A DNA stretch of 58,816 bases from Saccharopolyspora rectivirgula DSM 43747 (GCF_000497205.1 NZ_AYJW01000019.1:1-58816), one strand, 5' to 3'. Positions 20,252 through 29,858 are shown, counted from the first letter of the stretch. The notes: generated by a model not told the origin, from the letters alone. Program-made: numbers and translations.

Positions 20252-20614
20252 TCATTCATCGGCCGGATCGGGCAGCGCCCGGAGATGCCCGCGGCGAATC
20301 CCGCCGTCGGGCAGCTCTTCACCGATGACCGGACGGTCCGGCTGCTGGCCCGCCTCACGCACTGCCTCGGCCAGCGCGGTCAGATCGTCGTCGGAGGGAA
20401 CGGCCGGGGCGAACTCGCCTTCGTACCGGACAACCTCCCAGCCCTTGGGCACGGTGAGTCGCAACGCATGGGTTTCGCAAAGGTCGTAGCTGTGCGGCTC
20501 GGCATACGTGGCCAACGGGCCGACGACCGCGGTGGAGTCCGCATAGGCATAAGTGAGCGTGGCGACAGCCGGGTTCGTACACCCCGTTCGCGAGCAACGC
20601 CTCACGCTCCGCAC
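20252..20614 (-). CDS. DUF3499 family protein
   Basis: A conserved actinobacterial protein of 120 residues, the counterpart of Rv3258c, with no known function. The core is VRRCSRTGCTNPAVATLTYAY and SYDLCETHALRLTVPKGWEV; the CSRTGC and CETH pieces look like a small metal site. The C-terminal third is acidic and variable. The GTG at 20614 gives the family N terminus, with AAGGAG about 15 bases upstream, farther than ideal; a TTG at 20674 would add 20 residues. It heads the manB operon. Confidence 0.85.
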   Translation of the reverse strand: MRSVRRCSRTGCTNPAVATLTYAYADSTAVVGPLATYAEPHSYDLCETHALRLTVPKGWEVVRYEGEFAPAVPSDDDLTALAEAVREAGQQPDRPVIGEELPDGGIRRGHLRALPDPADE

Positions 20615-20760
20615 GAAAGCACGATAGCGCTCCTTGCCGGCAGCGCGCCGCAGGCACGCGGAAACGATGGCCAAGGTGATCTAAATGGCACTCGGGCAAC
20701 CGGGAAAACACCTGGCGGCGGTTGACCCGGTGGTGCCCGGGAGGGCGTACCCTCACCCCC

Positions 20761-21234
20761 GTGGCTACCGCTCGCAGAACCCGGCATCGCGGCCGCACCA
20801 GACGTGATCGTCGAGGCCGTGGACTGCGCGGGCCGCTGTACCCGTCGTCGATGCCGGTGGCCCGCAGCCGTTCGGAGCGCTTCGACGCGATGGTGCTGGA
20901 GGCGCTGGAACCCATCGAACAGCGCTGGCACGCCGAACTGACCCAGCTCGACGTGGCCGTCGACGAGGTTCCGGAGGTGGAGACCGCTTCCCCGGAAAAC
21001 CTGGTGTGGGACGACGACGTGGTGGTGGACGCCAACGTCCCCCTCGCCCGCTTGGTGCCGGCCGGGGTGGATCGGCGCGGCCTGCCGACCCGAGCCCGGA
21101 TCGTGCTGTACCGGCGACCGCTGGAAGCCCGGGCCAGGGACGGCACCGACATGGCCGACCTGCTGCACGACGTGCTGGTCGAGCAGGTGGCGGCCTACCT
21201 GGGGCTGGACCCCGACGTCATCGACGGCCTGTAG
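20761..21234 (+). CDS. Metallopeptidase (zincin-like) family protein with degenerate active site
   Basis: A 157-residue member of the zincin-like DUF1025 family, matching Rv3259. The N terminus is Arg-rich; the core has RSERFDAMVLEALEPIEQRW and ARIVLYRRPLEARA. Family enzymes carry HExGHHFG; here the equivalent stretch appears to read LLHDVLVEQVAAYLGLDPD, so the HExxH zinc signature is lost and peptidase activity is doubtful. The GTG at 20761 lies seven bases after TACCCT, which suggests a leaderless transcript. Its last 17 bases overlap the convergent glycosyltransferase gene. It is divergent from DUF3499. Confidence 0.85.
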   Translation: MATARRTRHRGRTRRDRRGRGLRGPLYPSSMPVARSRSERFDAMVLEALEPIEQRWHAELTQLDVAVDEVPEVETASPENLVWDDDVVVDANVPLARLVPAGVDRRGLPTRARIVLYRRPLEARARDGTDMADLLHDVLVEQVAAYLGLDPDVIDGL

Positions 21235-24200
21235 CGCGACCGCGCAGCGGCAGCGCGGCGACCGCGGTGAACAGGACGACGGCGGCCTGCAGGACCAGCA
21301 GCGCGGTGCGCGGGGCTTCGGTGTAGCCGATCCGCACCTCGCTGGCGCGCTGCGGCAGCGGAACCGCGAGCTGGTTGCCCCACGCGGTGGCCAGCGGGGC
21401 TTCCCGACCGTCGACCCAGGCCCGCCACCCGGGTTCGTTCTCGGTGGCCAGCACCAGGGCTCGGCCGGCTCCCCCGTCGGAGACCCACACCGACACGTTC
21501 GGCAAGTCGGCCGGCACCTCCAAGGGGCGGTCCCGCGGGTCCGGGGCGGGTTCGGAACGCGCTTTGCGGGCCAGGTCGGGCCCCAGCAGCGCCACGGGGC
21601 TGCCTGGCCGCTGCAGTCGCAGGGCGGTGCGCCCGTCGCCCGTGCTGCCGTGTTCGGCCACCAGGTCCCCCGCCACCCGCAGGACGTCACCCGGGTCCCG
21701 CACCACCACGAACTCGGCGCCGCGGGCCGCCGCGGCCGCCAGCGCGGTGCGCACCTGCTGGGGGTCGCCGGAGCGCAGCTGCCGGTCCAGGCGCTGCGAC
21801 CAGGCCACCGCGCTGCTGGTCGGCGCCAGGTCGTCGGCTCCGAACCGCGGCCAGCCCTCGGGGACCAGTCGAGCTGGCCCGGGGTCGACGACCAGTGCGG
21901 TGCCCGGCAGCCGGGGCGTGGCGGGGCGCGGCCCCAGCGGCCCAGACTTGCCGGCCAACGCGCCACCGATGCAGAGCCCGGCCAGGCCGACGACCACCGC
22001 GGGGACCGCGATCCGGCGCGGAACGCCGCGGCGGGGTTCCCCGGCGGCCAGGCACACCCAGCACAACCCAGCGGCGGCCAGCACCAGCGGACCGCCGGCC
22101 CAACCGGGGCTGCTGGGGCCGCCGCTCACCGGCTGGGCGCTGATCGAGGTCACCACCGCGGCTGCGCCCAGTCCGGCACCGGCCACCACCAGCCCGGGCA
22201 GCATGCGCCGCGACGGGGCCACGGCCAGCGCGGCCAGCGCCGCGACCACCAGCACCCCGCCGGTCCAGCTGGCCGGTGATCCGTCCGGGCTCAACGCCAG
22301 CAGCCACGGACCGGCCCCGGGCTCGGCAGCGCGCGCTCCGAACCCGTGCAGCAGGTGTTGCGGGTGCTCCAGCAGCGTCACCGGCCAGGGCAGCAGGCAC
22401 GCCACCGGCAGCACCACCACCGCGGCCAGGCCGGCCAGTCGCCGGCGCGGCTGGTGCGGGCGGCCGGAGGTGAGGACGAACCCGATCACCGCGAGCCCGA
22501 CCAGCAGGACCAGCAGTTGCGGGGAGAACGCCCCCAGCACCGCCATGCCCAGCGCGGTGCCGCAGGCGGTGCTCAGCCACTGGTCGCTGCTGCGGCCGAT
22601 CCCCAGCACCGCGGCCAGCCCGGCCAGCAGCGGCGGCAGCAGGACGTGCGGGACTGCGACGTCCAGCCGGCCTTCCCCGGACGACAGCACCGCGGCGGGC
22701 AGCACCGCGTAGGCCGCGGCGACCGCGGCGCGGAGCACCGGGCGCGCGCGCAACGATCGAGCGGCCAGGTAGGCGGTCAACCCGGCCAGCGGGGCGTGCG
22801 CGAGCAGCACCACCGCCGCCACCGCGGCCGGTCCGCCGAGCACGGTGCCCGCCAGGGCCAGCACCAGCAGCGCCGGGGAGGCCGGGGCGGTGGTTCCACC
22901 GTGGACCGGGTGCCAGGCCGCCAGGTAGTCCTGCCACGTGGTGGCCAGGTCGGCCACCGGCAGCAGCCTCCCGCCCGCCAGGTCCGCGCCCAGCCGGGCC
23001 GAGTTGACCAGCAGGGCGAACCCGACCAGCAGGACCACCAGCAGCACCGGTGGCGCCAGCAGCAGTTCCCGGAGGGCCCGCCGGCCGTCCACCCGCACCA
23101 GCCACAGCGGACCGGGCCCGGCCGGGGCGGGCGCGGGTTTGGCCCGCGGCGCGTCGACCTCCTCCGGCGCCGCCACCACGACCGGCACCGGTCCGCCCAC
23201 TCCGGGGCGGCCGCGGCGCAGTTCCGGGCCGGTGCGCGTGGTCCGCGGCGGCTCGGCGGGGACGAGCTGCGCCGCGGGTTCGCGGCCGGACCGCAAGTCC
23301 TGCTCGATGCGCTGGTGGAGGAACCGGGCGAGCGCGCGTTGCAGTCCGAGGCGCAGCAGTGCAGCGCGGCCGACCAGCAGCCCGCGGACGCTCCGCCGGT
23401 CGGGGGCTGCGGCTCGGCGAGCTCGCCGAGCGGCCCGCAACCGCAACCGTCCGGCGAGGAGGTTGCCGGCCAGCGCCAGCTCGGCCGCGGCCGCCCGCCA
23501 CTGGCGCAGCGCAGCGCCGCGGGCGGCGCGCAGCAGGCTCAGCAGCAGGAACCGCGCGATCCCCGCGGCGAAGGCCAGTGGTGCGGCGTTGAGCAGGAAG
23601 GTGCGGAGCTCCGCGCGGCGAGCGGCGGGGCCCCGCGGTGGTCCGCTCCGCAGCAGCCGGGCGGTGGGCACCACCAGCACGCGGTGGCCGGCGGAGTTCA
23701 TCCGCCACCCCAGGTCGACCTCGGCGTCGGTGGTGCCGTCGAACCCGCCCAGCTCGGAGAAGACGCTGGTGCGCAGCAGGGCGCCCGCCGCCGGGACCGC
23801 GAGAACGCCGGTCACCGCGACGGGAGCACCGGTCACCGCGGGGTCCAGTTCGGACGGACGCAAGCAGGTCCGCCGGCGCCCGCAGGTGTCGCTGGACAGC
23901 CCGGCGTCGGTGACGAACCGCGGATCGCCCAGGTCCAACCCGAGCGGACCGAGCATCGCCGCGTCCGGGTGCTCCTCGGCGGCCCGCAGCAGCTCCGCCA
24001 GGCAGTCGGGTTCGGGAACGCTGTCCTCGGTGAGCAGCCACGACCAGCTCGGAACCGCGTCGGCGGCGCGGAGCGCCGAGTCCACCCCGGCCAGCGGCTC
24101 GTCCAGGTCGGCCAGCGGCACCACTTCGTCGATCAGCTCATCGGCCTGCGCTTTTTCCAGCAGCTCGGCGGTGGCTGAGCAGTTCTGGGGATGGACCGCG

Positions 24201-24313
24201 ATCACGCGTTCGGGCCGGACGGCCAGTTCGGCGAGCGCGGAGAGCAGACGTGGCAGCCGCTGCCCGCCGCCTCGGCAGAGCAGTACTGCGAGCACCGGCG
24301 CGGTCGCGGCCAA
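21218..24313 (-). CDS. Large membrane glycosyltransferase, GT2 domain plus polytopic region
   Basis: A 1031-residue protein. Residues up to about 290 form a GT2-like domain, with an acidic region WLLTEDSVPEPDCLAELL and ELGGFDGTTDAEVDLGWRM. A loop rich in Arg and Ala follows, then about 12 hydrophobic segments from roughly residue 410 to 800, and a large extracytoplasmic-looking C-terminal part ending in one more membrane segment. It resembles the large GT2 proteins next to whiB2 in many Actinobacteria, presumably adding sugars to envelope glycans; donor and acceptor are unknown. I prefer TTG 24313 because GGGAGGA lies just before it; an in-frame GTG at 24325 would include that site. Confidence 0.88.
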   Translation of the reverse strand: MAATAPVLAVLLCRGGGQRLPRLLSALAELAVRPERVIAVHPQNCSATAELLEKAQADELIDEVVPLADLDEPLAGVDSALRAADAVPSWSWLLTEDSVPEPDCLAELLRAAEEHPDAAMLGPLGLDLGDPRFVTDAGLSSDTCGRRRTCLRPSELDPAVTGAPVAVTGVLAVPAAGALLRTSVFSELGGFDGTTDAEVDLGWRMNSAGHRVLVVPTARLLRSGPPRGPAARRAELRTFLLNAAPLAFAAGIARFLLLSLLRAARGAALRQWRAAAAELALAGNLLAGRLRLRAARRARRAAAPDRRSVRGLLVGRAALLRLGLQRALARFLHQRIEQDLRSGREPAAQLVPAEPPRTTRTGPELRRGRPGVGGPVPVVVAAPEEVDAPRAKPAPAPAGPGPLWLVRVDGRRALRELLLAPPVLLVVLLVGFALLVNSARLGADLAGGRLLPVADLATTWQDYLAAWHPVHGGTTAPASPALLVLALAGTVLGGPAAVAAVVLLAHAPLAGLTAYLAARSLRARPVLRAAVAAAYAVLPAAVLSSGEGRLDVAVPHVLLPPLLAGLAAVLGIGRSSDQWLSTACGTALGMAVLGAFSPQLLVLLVGLAVIGFVLTSGRPHQPRRRLAGLAAVVVLPVACLLPWPVTLLEHPQHLLHGFGARAAEPGAGPWLLALSPDGSPASWTGGVLVVAALAALAVAPSRRMLPGLVVAGAGLGAAAVVTSISAQPVSGGPSSPGWAGGPLVLAAAGLCWVCLAAGEPRRGVPRRIAVPAVVVGLAGLCIGGALAGKSGPLGPRPATPRLPGTALVVDPGPARLVPEGWPRFGADDLAPTSSAVAWSQRLDRQLRSGDPQQVRTALAAAAARGAEFVVVRDPGDVLRVAGDLVAEHGSTGDGRTALRLQRPGSPVALLGPDLARKARSEPAPDPRDRPLEVPADLPNVSVWVSDGGAGRALVLATENEPGWRAWVDGREAPLATAWGNQLAVPLPQRASEVRIGYTEAPRTALLVLQAAVVLFTAVAALPLRGRATGRR

Positions 24314-24462
24314 TGTTCCTCCCACCCGCTGTGATCATCACCGGACATCGGTGCCAGCCATGATGACTGACCGGGAGGCCGAGCGGGAGGCCGTCGAGCC
24401 GACGACTTGCGATCAGCCCGGCAACTGCGGTTGGCGACAGCCGCGCATTGGCCGGTCCACAA

Positions 24463-24777
24463 TTATCCGGCGCGCCGCTTGAGCTTGCGTCGCTCCCTTT
24501 CGGACAGACCACCCCAGATTCCGAAACGCTCGTCGTTTTCCAGCGCGTACTCGAGGCATTCGGCGCGCACCTCGCAGCCGGCGCAAATCCGTTTTGCCTC
24601 GCGAGTGGAACCACCTTTTTCTGGGAAAAACGCTTCTGGATCGGTTTGCGCGCACAGTGCGCGTTCCTGCCAGTCCTGTTCTTCCTGAGTGAGGTCGAAC
24701 AGCTGGGAAAAGATGTCGAACTCCGCTACCTGTACGTTCCCCCGCTCAGCAACAAGTCCCTCTTTCGACTCCCACAT
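24463..24777 (-). CDS. whiB2: WhiB-family regulator WhiB2 (WhmD)
   Basis: A 104-residue Wbl protein carrying a 4Fe-4S cluster through Cys42, Cys65, Cys68 and Cys74 (ALCAQTDPEAFFPEKGG, RICAGCEVRAECLEYA). The GIWGG turn at 86-90 and the basic SERERRKLKRRAG tail are the DNA-binding signature. The sequence closely follows WhmD/WhiB2, which is needed for septation in Mycobacterium smegmatis and corresponds to WhiB of Streptomyces. Wbl proteins usually act with sigma-A. The ATG at 24777 has GGGGAG eight bases before it; the frame is open upstream, but those residues are not family-like. The predicted promoter lies about 270 bases upstream. Confidence 0.94.
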   Translation of the reverse strand: MWESKEGLVAERGNVQVAEFDIFSQLFDLTQEEQDWQERALCAQTDPEAFFPEKGGSTREAKRICAGCEVRAECLEYALENDERFGIWGGLSERERRKLKRRAG

Positions 24778-24850
24778 GTCCAGACTCCCCCGATTCTTCC
24801 CGTTCTCCCGGCCCTCCCCAGGACCGGAACAGGACGCACTCCATTTACCC

Positions 24851-24887
24851 GCGGGCACCCGGTGCCGGTTTTATTGCGGGTGCCCGC
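24851..24887. promoter_or_regulatory. Hairpin in the whiB2 leader
   Basis: An 11-bp perfect inverted repeat (24851-24861 with 24877-24887) around a 15-base loop that contains a T-rich run. It lies within the predicted 265-base whiB2 leader, about 75 bases before the start codon, and could be an RNA switch point, a pausing hairpin or an operator. Confidence 0.45.
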
Positions 24888-25048
24888 TAGCCGACGGCAA
24901 GGCCGTCGTCGACCGCCCGTCCACAATCGGTGCGAGCTTGATCGACCGGAAATTCCGGCCGGGCATTACTTCCCCGGCCAATTGCAGCGCGATCCCGGCG
25001 GCCGACGGCACAACCCGGTCATTGGCGCGGCGGAATGACATTGCTGTG

Positions 25049-25077
25049 ATTACACATGCGTAGCTCCTTGTGGTCAA
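25049..25077 (-). promoter_or_regulatory. Near-consensus sigma-A promoter for whiB2
   Basis: On the minus strand TTGACC (25072-25077) is followed after exactly 17 bases by TGTAAT (25049-25054), one mismatch from each consensus hexamer. Transcription would start near 25042, leaving about 265 untranslated bases before whiB2. The remaining interval to 25246 shows no gene. Confidence 0.6.
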
Positions 25078-25246
25078 GTGAAGACCTTCCGTAGAGGGAC
25101 AAGAGCGATCGCAGTGCTCGGAACACCGCTAACCGAGTGTGTTCTGCTTCGCCCGACTGCTCCTTTTGTCCGCACGGTCGGTGCTTGATCAATGAATACC
25201 ACCAGCCGCAGCACTTGGCAGTTCGAAAACGGGGACACTGGCGGTT

Positions 25247-25996
25247 GTGAGACCAACGGTGACCAGAGTCAGTCCGGTGTTCCTGGCCCTGCTGGGCGCG
25301 ACGGTGCTCGGCGGAGCGCTGGCCGCGCTGGAGAGCAATGCCGCCCGCATCGCCGGGGTCGTGCTGCTCGTGCTCGGCGGGTGGGCGACCTCCCTGTGCC
25401 TGCACGAGTGGGGCCACGCCTTCACCGCCTACCGCAACGGGGATTGGTCGGTGCAGGCCAAGGGCTACCTCTCGCTCGACCCGCGGCGCTACACCGATGT
25501 GGGGCTCAGCATCGTGCTCCCGCTGATCTTCGTGGCCATCGGCGGCATCCCGCTGCCGGGCGGGGCGGTCTGGATCAACCGCGCCGCGCTGCGGTCCCGC
25601 CGCGCGGAGTCGCTGGTGTCCTTGGCGGGCCCGCTGATGAACCTGGCGCTGGGCATGCTGCTGGCCGCGGCCGTGGCCACCCTGCCGATGCCGATCGGAC
25701 TGGCCGCCGGTCTGTCGTACCTGGCCTTCCTGCAGGTCATCGCTTTCGTGTTGAACGTGCTGCCGATCCCGGGGCTGGACGGGTACGGGGCGATCGAGCC
25801 GTGGTTGTCGCCGCAGGCCCGCCTGTTCGGCGAGAAGGCCCGGCCGTGGGCTCCGCTGGTGCTGTTCCTGGTGCTGATCGGCGTTCCCGTGGTGGGGTCG
25901 GTCTTCTTCGGGCTGGCCTACCTGGTCTTCAGCGCGGTCGGCGGTGATTCCGCGGCGGCCCTGCAGGGAGCGGCGCTGTTCCGGTTCTGGCAGTGA
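25247..25996 (+). CDS. Site-2 protease-like M50 family membrane protein
   Basis: A 249-residue polytopic protein with both M50 zinc motifs: HEWGH at residues 53-57 inside a membrane segment, and NVLPIPGLDGY at 170-180, whose Asp178 supplies the third ligand. About six membrane segments are visible, and there is no PDZ or CBS domain, so it is a compact rhomboid-sized form. Members cleave or shed membrane-bound regulators; the substrate here is unknown. The GTG start lies seven bases after GACACT, one mismatch from a TANNNT box. It is divergent from whiB2 and upstream of fbiA. Confidence 0.9.
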   Translation: MRPTVTRVSPVFLALLGATVLGGALAALESNAARIAGVVLLVLGGWATSLCLHEWGHAFTAYRNGDWSVQAKGYLSLDPRRYTDVGLSIVLPLIFVAIGGIPLPGGAVWINRAALRSRRAESLVSLAGPLMNLALGMLLAAAVATLPMPIGLAAGLSYLAFLQVIAFVLNVLPIPGLDGYGAIEPWLSPQARLFGEKARPWAPLVLFLVLIGVPVVGSVFFGLAYLVFSAVGGDSAAALQGAALFRFWQ

Positions 25997-26049
25997 TCTG
26001 CGCGGGCAGGTAGCGGGGCCGAGGCGGCACCGTGCGAGGATCGGGAGCT

Positions 26050-27045
26050 GTGAAGGTCGTAGTTCTGGTCGGCGGAGTCGGCGGCGCCAGGTTCCTGCTG
26101 GGCGTCAAAGCAGCACTGGGCATGCCCGCGGTTGGCGAACCGGAACAACCGTCGGAGCACGAGGTCACCGCGGTGGTCAACGTCGGTGACGACATCTGGC
26201 TGCACGGGCTGCGGGTGTGCCCGGACCTGGACACCTGCATGTACACCCTGGGCGGAGGGATCGATCCCGACAAGGGCTGGGGCCGGCAGGACGAGACCTG
26301 GTCGGTCAAGGAGGAACTGGCCGCGTACGGGGCGGACCCGACCTGGTTCGGGCTGGGCGACCGGGACATCGCCACGCACCTGGTGCGCTCGCGGATGCTG
26401 CGGGCCGGCTACCCGCTGTCGGCGGTGACCGAGGCGCTGTGCGACCGGTGGCGTCCCGGGGTGCGGCTGCTGCCCGTCACCGACGACCGGGTGGAGACCC
26501 ACGTCGCCATCGAGGATCCGGAGACGGGCGACCCGCGCGCGGTCCACTTCCAGGAGTGGTGGGTGCGCTACCAGGCGAAGCCCCCGGCGCACGCGATCGT
26601 GCCGGTCGGCGCCGAGGAGGCCGAGCTGTGCGAGCCGGTGCGGAACGCGCTGGCCGAGGCCGACGTGGTGCTGGTCGCCCCGTCGAACCCGGTGGTGAGC
26701 ATCGGAACCCTGCTGGCGGTGCCCGGCTTCCGGGAGGCGCTGCGGAACTCCCCGGCCCCGGTGGTCGGCCTGTCCCCCATCATCGGCGGACGTCCGCTGC
26801 GCGGGATGGCCGACGCCTGCCTGGCGGCGATCGGGGTGGACAGCACGGCGGAGGCGGTCGCCCGCCACTACGGCTCCCGCAAGCAGGACAGCACCGGCAT
26901 CCTCGACGGCTGGCTGGTGCACACCGACGACTCGGCCACCGTGCCGGGGGTGCAGGTGCGCTCCGTCCCGCTGCTGATGTCCGACGTGGCGGCGACCGCG
27001 GAGATGGCCAAGGCCGCCTTCGACCTGGCCGAGCAGGCCGGTTGA
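26050..27045 (+). CDS. fbiA: 2-phospho-L-lactate transferase (CofD/FbiA)
   Basis: Transfers the phospholactyl or phosphoenolpyruvyl group from its guanylyl-activated form to the deazaflavin Fo, making F420-0 or its dehydro form; 331 residues, cytosolic. The nucleotide-binding start is [19 protein letters not shown]; further family motifs are [32 protein letters not shown] and [12 protein letters not shown]. The GTG at 26050 has GGGAG close by and gives the family N terminus; an in-frame GTG at 26032 adds six residues. fbiB follows after 23 bases, as in Rv3261-Rv3262, so the F420 pair is one operon. Confidence 0.96.
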   Translation: MKVVVLVGGVGGARFLLGVKAALGMPAVGEPEQPSEHEVTAVVNVGDDIWLHGLRVCPDLDTCMYTLGGGIDPDKGWGRQDETWSVKEELAAYGADPTWFGLGDRDIATHLVRSRMLRAGYPLSAVTEALCDRWRPGVRLLPVTDDRVETHVAIEDPETGDPRAVHFQEWWVRYQAKPPAHAIVPVGAEEAELCEPVRNALAEADVVLVAPSNPVVSIGTLLAVPGFREALRNSPAPVVGLSPIIGGRPLRGMADACLAAIGVDSTAEAVARHYGSRKQDSTGILDGWLVHTDDSATVPGVQVRSVPLLMSDVAATAEMAKAAFDLAEQAG

Positions 27046-27068
27046 GACGGATTTTCGGAGGAGGCGCG

Positions 27069-28409
27069 ATGAGGGATCACGGCGCTCCGGGCGGGATCCA
27101 GGTGTTCGCGGTGCCGGGCCTGCCCGAGTTCACCCCGGGAGACGACCTGGCGGCGGCCATCGCCGCGGCCGCGCCGTGGCTCCGCGACGGGGACGTCGTC
27201 GTGGTCACCAGCAAGATCGTCTCCAAGGCGGAGGGCCGCATGGTCAGCGCGCCCCGGGACCCGCAGCAGCGGGACGCCTTCCGCCGGGAGCTGGTGCGCC
27301 AGGAGGCGGTCCGGGTGCTGGCCCGCAAGAAGCGCACGCTGATCACCCAGAACAAGCTCGGCATCGTGCAGGCCGCGTCCGGGGTGGACGCTTCCAACGT
27401 GCCGGCGGACCAGATCGCGCTGCTGCCCGAGGACCCGGACGCCTCGGCCCGCCGGTTGCGGGAGGGCCTGGCCGAGCGGCTCGGCGTGCAGGTCGGCGTG
27501 GTGATCAGCGACACGATGGGCCGCGCGTGGCGGGTCGGTCAGACCGATGTGGCGATCGGGGCCGCCGGGCTGCGGGTGCTGCACCGCTACGCGGGCGCCC
27601 GCGACGACCAGGGCAACGAGCTGGCGGTCACCGAGGTGGCGGTGGCCGACGAGATCGCCGGCGCGGGCGATCTGGTGAAGGGCAAGCTGGGGGCCTGCCC
27701 GGTGGCCGTGGTGCGCGGATTGACCACTGTGGACGACGGTTCGTCCGCTCGCGACCTGGTCCGCCCGGTCGAGGAGGACCTGTTCCGGCTGGGCACCGAG
27801 GAGGCCGTCGAGCAGGGGCGCCGGGAAGCGGTGCTGCTGCGCCGCTCGGTGCGCGACTTCGCCGACACCCCGGTGCCGGAGGAGGCGCTGCGCCGCGCGG
27901 TGGGGGCGGCGCTGACCGCGCCGGCACCGCACCACACCCGGCCGGTGCGGTTCGTCTGGCTGCGGGACCGGGCGCTGCGCACCAAGCTCCTGGACACCAT
28001 GCGCACCGCCTGGCTGGAAGACCTCCGCGCCGACGGGCTGGGCGAACAGGCCGCCCAGCGCCGGGTCACCCGCGGCAACCTGCTGTACGAGGCCCCGGAA
28101 CTGGTGCTGCCGTTCCTGGTTCGGGAAGGCGCCCACGAGTACCCGGACGAGCGCCGCAGCACCGCCGAGCGGCAGATGTTCACGGTGGCCGGCGGGGCGG
28201 CCGTGCAAGGCCTGCTGGTGGCGCTGGCCGCCGAGGGCCTGGGGTCGTGCTGGGTGTCGTCGACCATGTTCTGCCCGGACGTGGTGCGTCGGGAGCTGGA
28301 CCTGCCCGCCGACTGGGAACCGCTGGGCGGGGTCGCCGTCGGCTACCCGGCCCAGCCGAGCGGTCCGCGCCCGCCCCGGGAGTTGGACGGCGGGTTGGTG
28401 GAGCTGTGA
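27069..28409 (+). CDS. fbiB: F420-0:gamma-glutamyl ligase fused to nitroreductase domain (FbiB)
   Basis: Two-domain F420 enzyme of 446 residues, nearly the mycobacterial length. Residues 1 to about 245 are the CofE ligase that adds glutamates to F420-0 ([50 protein letters not shown]). Residues about 250-446 are an FMN-binding nitroreductase-like domain ([35 protein letters not shown]), which in mycobacteria reduces dehydro-F420-0. The ATG has GGAGGAGG well placed. The stop overlaps the Nudix GTG in a GTGA. Confidence 0.96.
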   Translation: MRDHGAPGGIQVFAVPGLPEFTPGDDLAAAIAAAAPWLRDGDVVVVTSKIVSKAEGRMVSAPRDPQQRDAFRRELVRQEAVRVLARKKRTLITQNKLGIVQAASGVDASNVPADQIALLPEDPDASARRLREGLAERLGVQVGVVISDTMGRAWRVGQTDVAIGAAGLRVLHRYAGARDDQGNELAVTEVAVADEIAGAGDLVKGKLGACPVAVVRGLTTVDDGSSARDLVRPVEEDLFRLGTEEAVEQGRREAVLLRRSVRDFADTPVPEEALRRAVGAALTAPAPHHTRPVRFVWLRDRALRTKLLDTMRTAWLEDLRADGLGEQAAQRRVTRGNLLYEAPELVLPFLVREGAHEYPDERRSTAERQMFTVAGGAAVQGLLVALAAEGLGSCWVSSTMFCPDVVRRELDLPADWEPLGGVAVGYPAQPSGPRPPRELDGGLVEL

Positions 28410-28945
28410 ACGGCCCGCACGCGGACGCGCAACGAGTGCTCGGCTCCTGGCAGCCGAGCGATCCGCAGCAGGAGGCGCTCCGGCACGCGTTCCTCGGCCT
28501 GTTGTCCGCTCGCCCGGACGCCTGCCTGCGGGAATGCGAACCCGGGCACCTGACCGCCTCGGCGGTGGTGGTGGATTCCACCGGCGAGCGGGTGCTGCTC
28601 ACCCTGCACCCGCGGGTGGGCCGGTGGCTGCAGCTCGGCGGTCACTGCGAACGAGCGGACTCCACACTGGCCGGTGCCGCGCTGCGGGAGGCCACCGAGG
28701 AATCCGGGATCGAGGGCCTGGTGCTCGATCCCGAACCGGCCCACCTGGACGTGCACCCGATCACGTGCTCGCTGGGCAAGCCGACCCGGCACTTCGACGT
28801 CCGGTTCCTCATCCGCGCCCCGCGGGGAGCGGAGCCCCAGCGCAGCGCGGAATCGGTGGATCTGCGCTGGTGGCCGGTGGATTCGCTGCCGGCGGACACC
28901 GATCTCGGCCCGCTGCTCGAAGCGGTCCGGCCGCGCCTGGGCTGA
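28406..28945 (+). CDS. Nudix hydrolase
   Basis: A 179-residue Nudix protein that presumably cleaves a nucleoside diphosphate derivative of unknown identity. The Nudix box is [25 protein letters not shown] spread over about residues 75-100; the REATEESG metal-binding core is intact, while the earlier Gly and Glu of the classic box differ, as in the GGHxE subgroup. The GTG start overlaps the fbiB stop by four bases, so it is translated with the F420 genes. Whether it takes part in F420 chemistry or damaged-cofactor removal is inference from position only. It converges with the DNA glycosylase gene, one base apart. Confidence 0.92.
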   Translation: MNGPHADAQRVLGSWQPSDPQQEALRHAFLGLLSARPDACLRECEPGHLTASAVVVDSTGERVLLTLHPRVGRWLQLGGHCERADSTLAGAALREATEESGIEGLVLDPEPAHLDVHPITCSLGKPTRHFDVRFLIRAPRGAEPQRSAESVDLRWWPVDSLPADTDLGPLLEAVRPRLG

Positions 28946-28946
28946 G

Positions 28947-29858
28947 TCAGAACGCGCGGTAGTCCCGGACGGGCAGCCGCGGGGCGAACCGGGCCCGGCG
29001 GATTCCGGCCGCTTTGAGGTAGCGCACCGCGCGGTGCCGTTGCCCCCGGTAGGGCTCCAACGCGCGCAGCATTTCCGCGTCGTCCACCGGGTGCCCCAGC
29101 AGTGCGGTGCCGACCAGGGTCGGCAGGTGGTAGTCCCCGACGCTGACCGCGTCCGGGTCGCCCCAGGCCCGCTGCGCCACTTCCGCTGCCGTCCACGGGC
29201 CGATGCCCGGCACCTGCTGCAGCAACCTCCGGCCGGCTTCCCCGCCGCGGGAGACCGCCCGTTCCAGGCTGCTGGCGACCGCGGCCGCCGCCTGCAGGGT
29301 GCGCCGGCGGGAGCCGTCCACCCCGGCGCGGTGCCACTCCCAGGAGGGGATCGCCCGCACCTGCTGCGGTCCGGGTGGCACGCGCAGCCCGCGCGGCGCC
29401 GGCCCGGGTGCGGGGGTGCCGAACCGCCAGCACAGCTCTCGCCAGCTGCGCCAGGCCTCCCGGCAGGCCACCTTCTGCTCCAGCACCGCGGCCAGCAGCA
29501 CGTCCCACACCCGTTGGCAGGAGCACAACCGCAGTCCGCGAGCGGCTCGCCGACCGCGGCGCACCACCTCGTGCACCGGGACGAAATCGCGGTCGTCGTC
29601 GGCGGCCCCGAGCAGGTCCGGCAGCGCGTCGAGCGCCTCCGCAGCGCCATCCCCCCAGGCCGTCGCGTTGACCTCGCCGGTGGGGCTGCGGTGCAGTCGG
29701 AGCGTGGCCGGCCCGCTGCCGGTGGTGCGGGCCAGCCAGAACGTCCCGTCCGGCGCCACCCGCAGCGCCGGGTCCCCGCTGCCGCGCTGCAGCGGTGCCA
29801 GCACGTGCCGCAGGTCCAGGTCGAAACCGGGACGCCAGGTGCGGGTGCGCTCGGTCAT
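28947..29858 (-). CDS. DNA-3-methyladenine glycosylase 2 family (AlkA-like)
   Basis: A 303-residue HhH-GPD DNA repair glycosylase that removes alkylated bases. The N-terminal part is an AlkA-like beta domain (DLRHVLAPLQRGSGDPAL). The helix-hairpin-helix is QVPGIGPWTAAEVAQRA and the catalytic Asp lies in AVSVGDYHLPT, about 25 residues after it, as in AlkA. The C-terminal FeS cluster of the MutY type is absent. The ATG overlaps the stop of the upstream nucleotidyltransferase gene in an ATGA, so a DNA repair gene is translationally coupled to a sugar-nucleotide gene. The frame open upstream to 30491 is shadow. Confidence 0.93.
   Translation of the reverse strand: MTERTRTWRPGFDLDLRHVLAPLQRGSGDPALRVAPDGTFWLARTTGSGPATLRLHRSPTGEVNATAWGDGAAEALDALPDLLGAADDDRDFVPVHEVVRRGRRAARGLRLCSCQRVWDVLLAAVLEQKVACREAWRSWRELCWRFGTPAPGPAPRGLRVPPGPQQVRAIPSWEWHRAGVDGSRRRTLQAAAAVASSLERAVSRGGEAGRRLLQQVPGIGPWTAAEVAQRAWGDPDAVSVGDYHLPTLVGTALLGHPVDDAEMLRALEPYRGQRHRAVRYLKAAGIRRARFAPRLPVRDYRAF

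Noticed and set aside
25019-25063. Twelve-codon frame MCNHSNVIPPRQ with AAGGAG before it, as a Cys-containing leader peptide for whiB2
   Set aside because: Its ribosome site and ATG lie inside the spacer of the predicted promoter, so the mRNA would begin after its start codon.
25120-25143. GGAAC-16-GTT as an ECF sigma factor promoter for the M50 protease gene
   Set aside because: The spacing does not clearly fit a known actinobacterial ECF consensus and the site is over 100 bases from the start.
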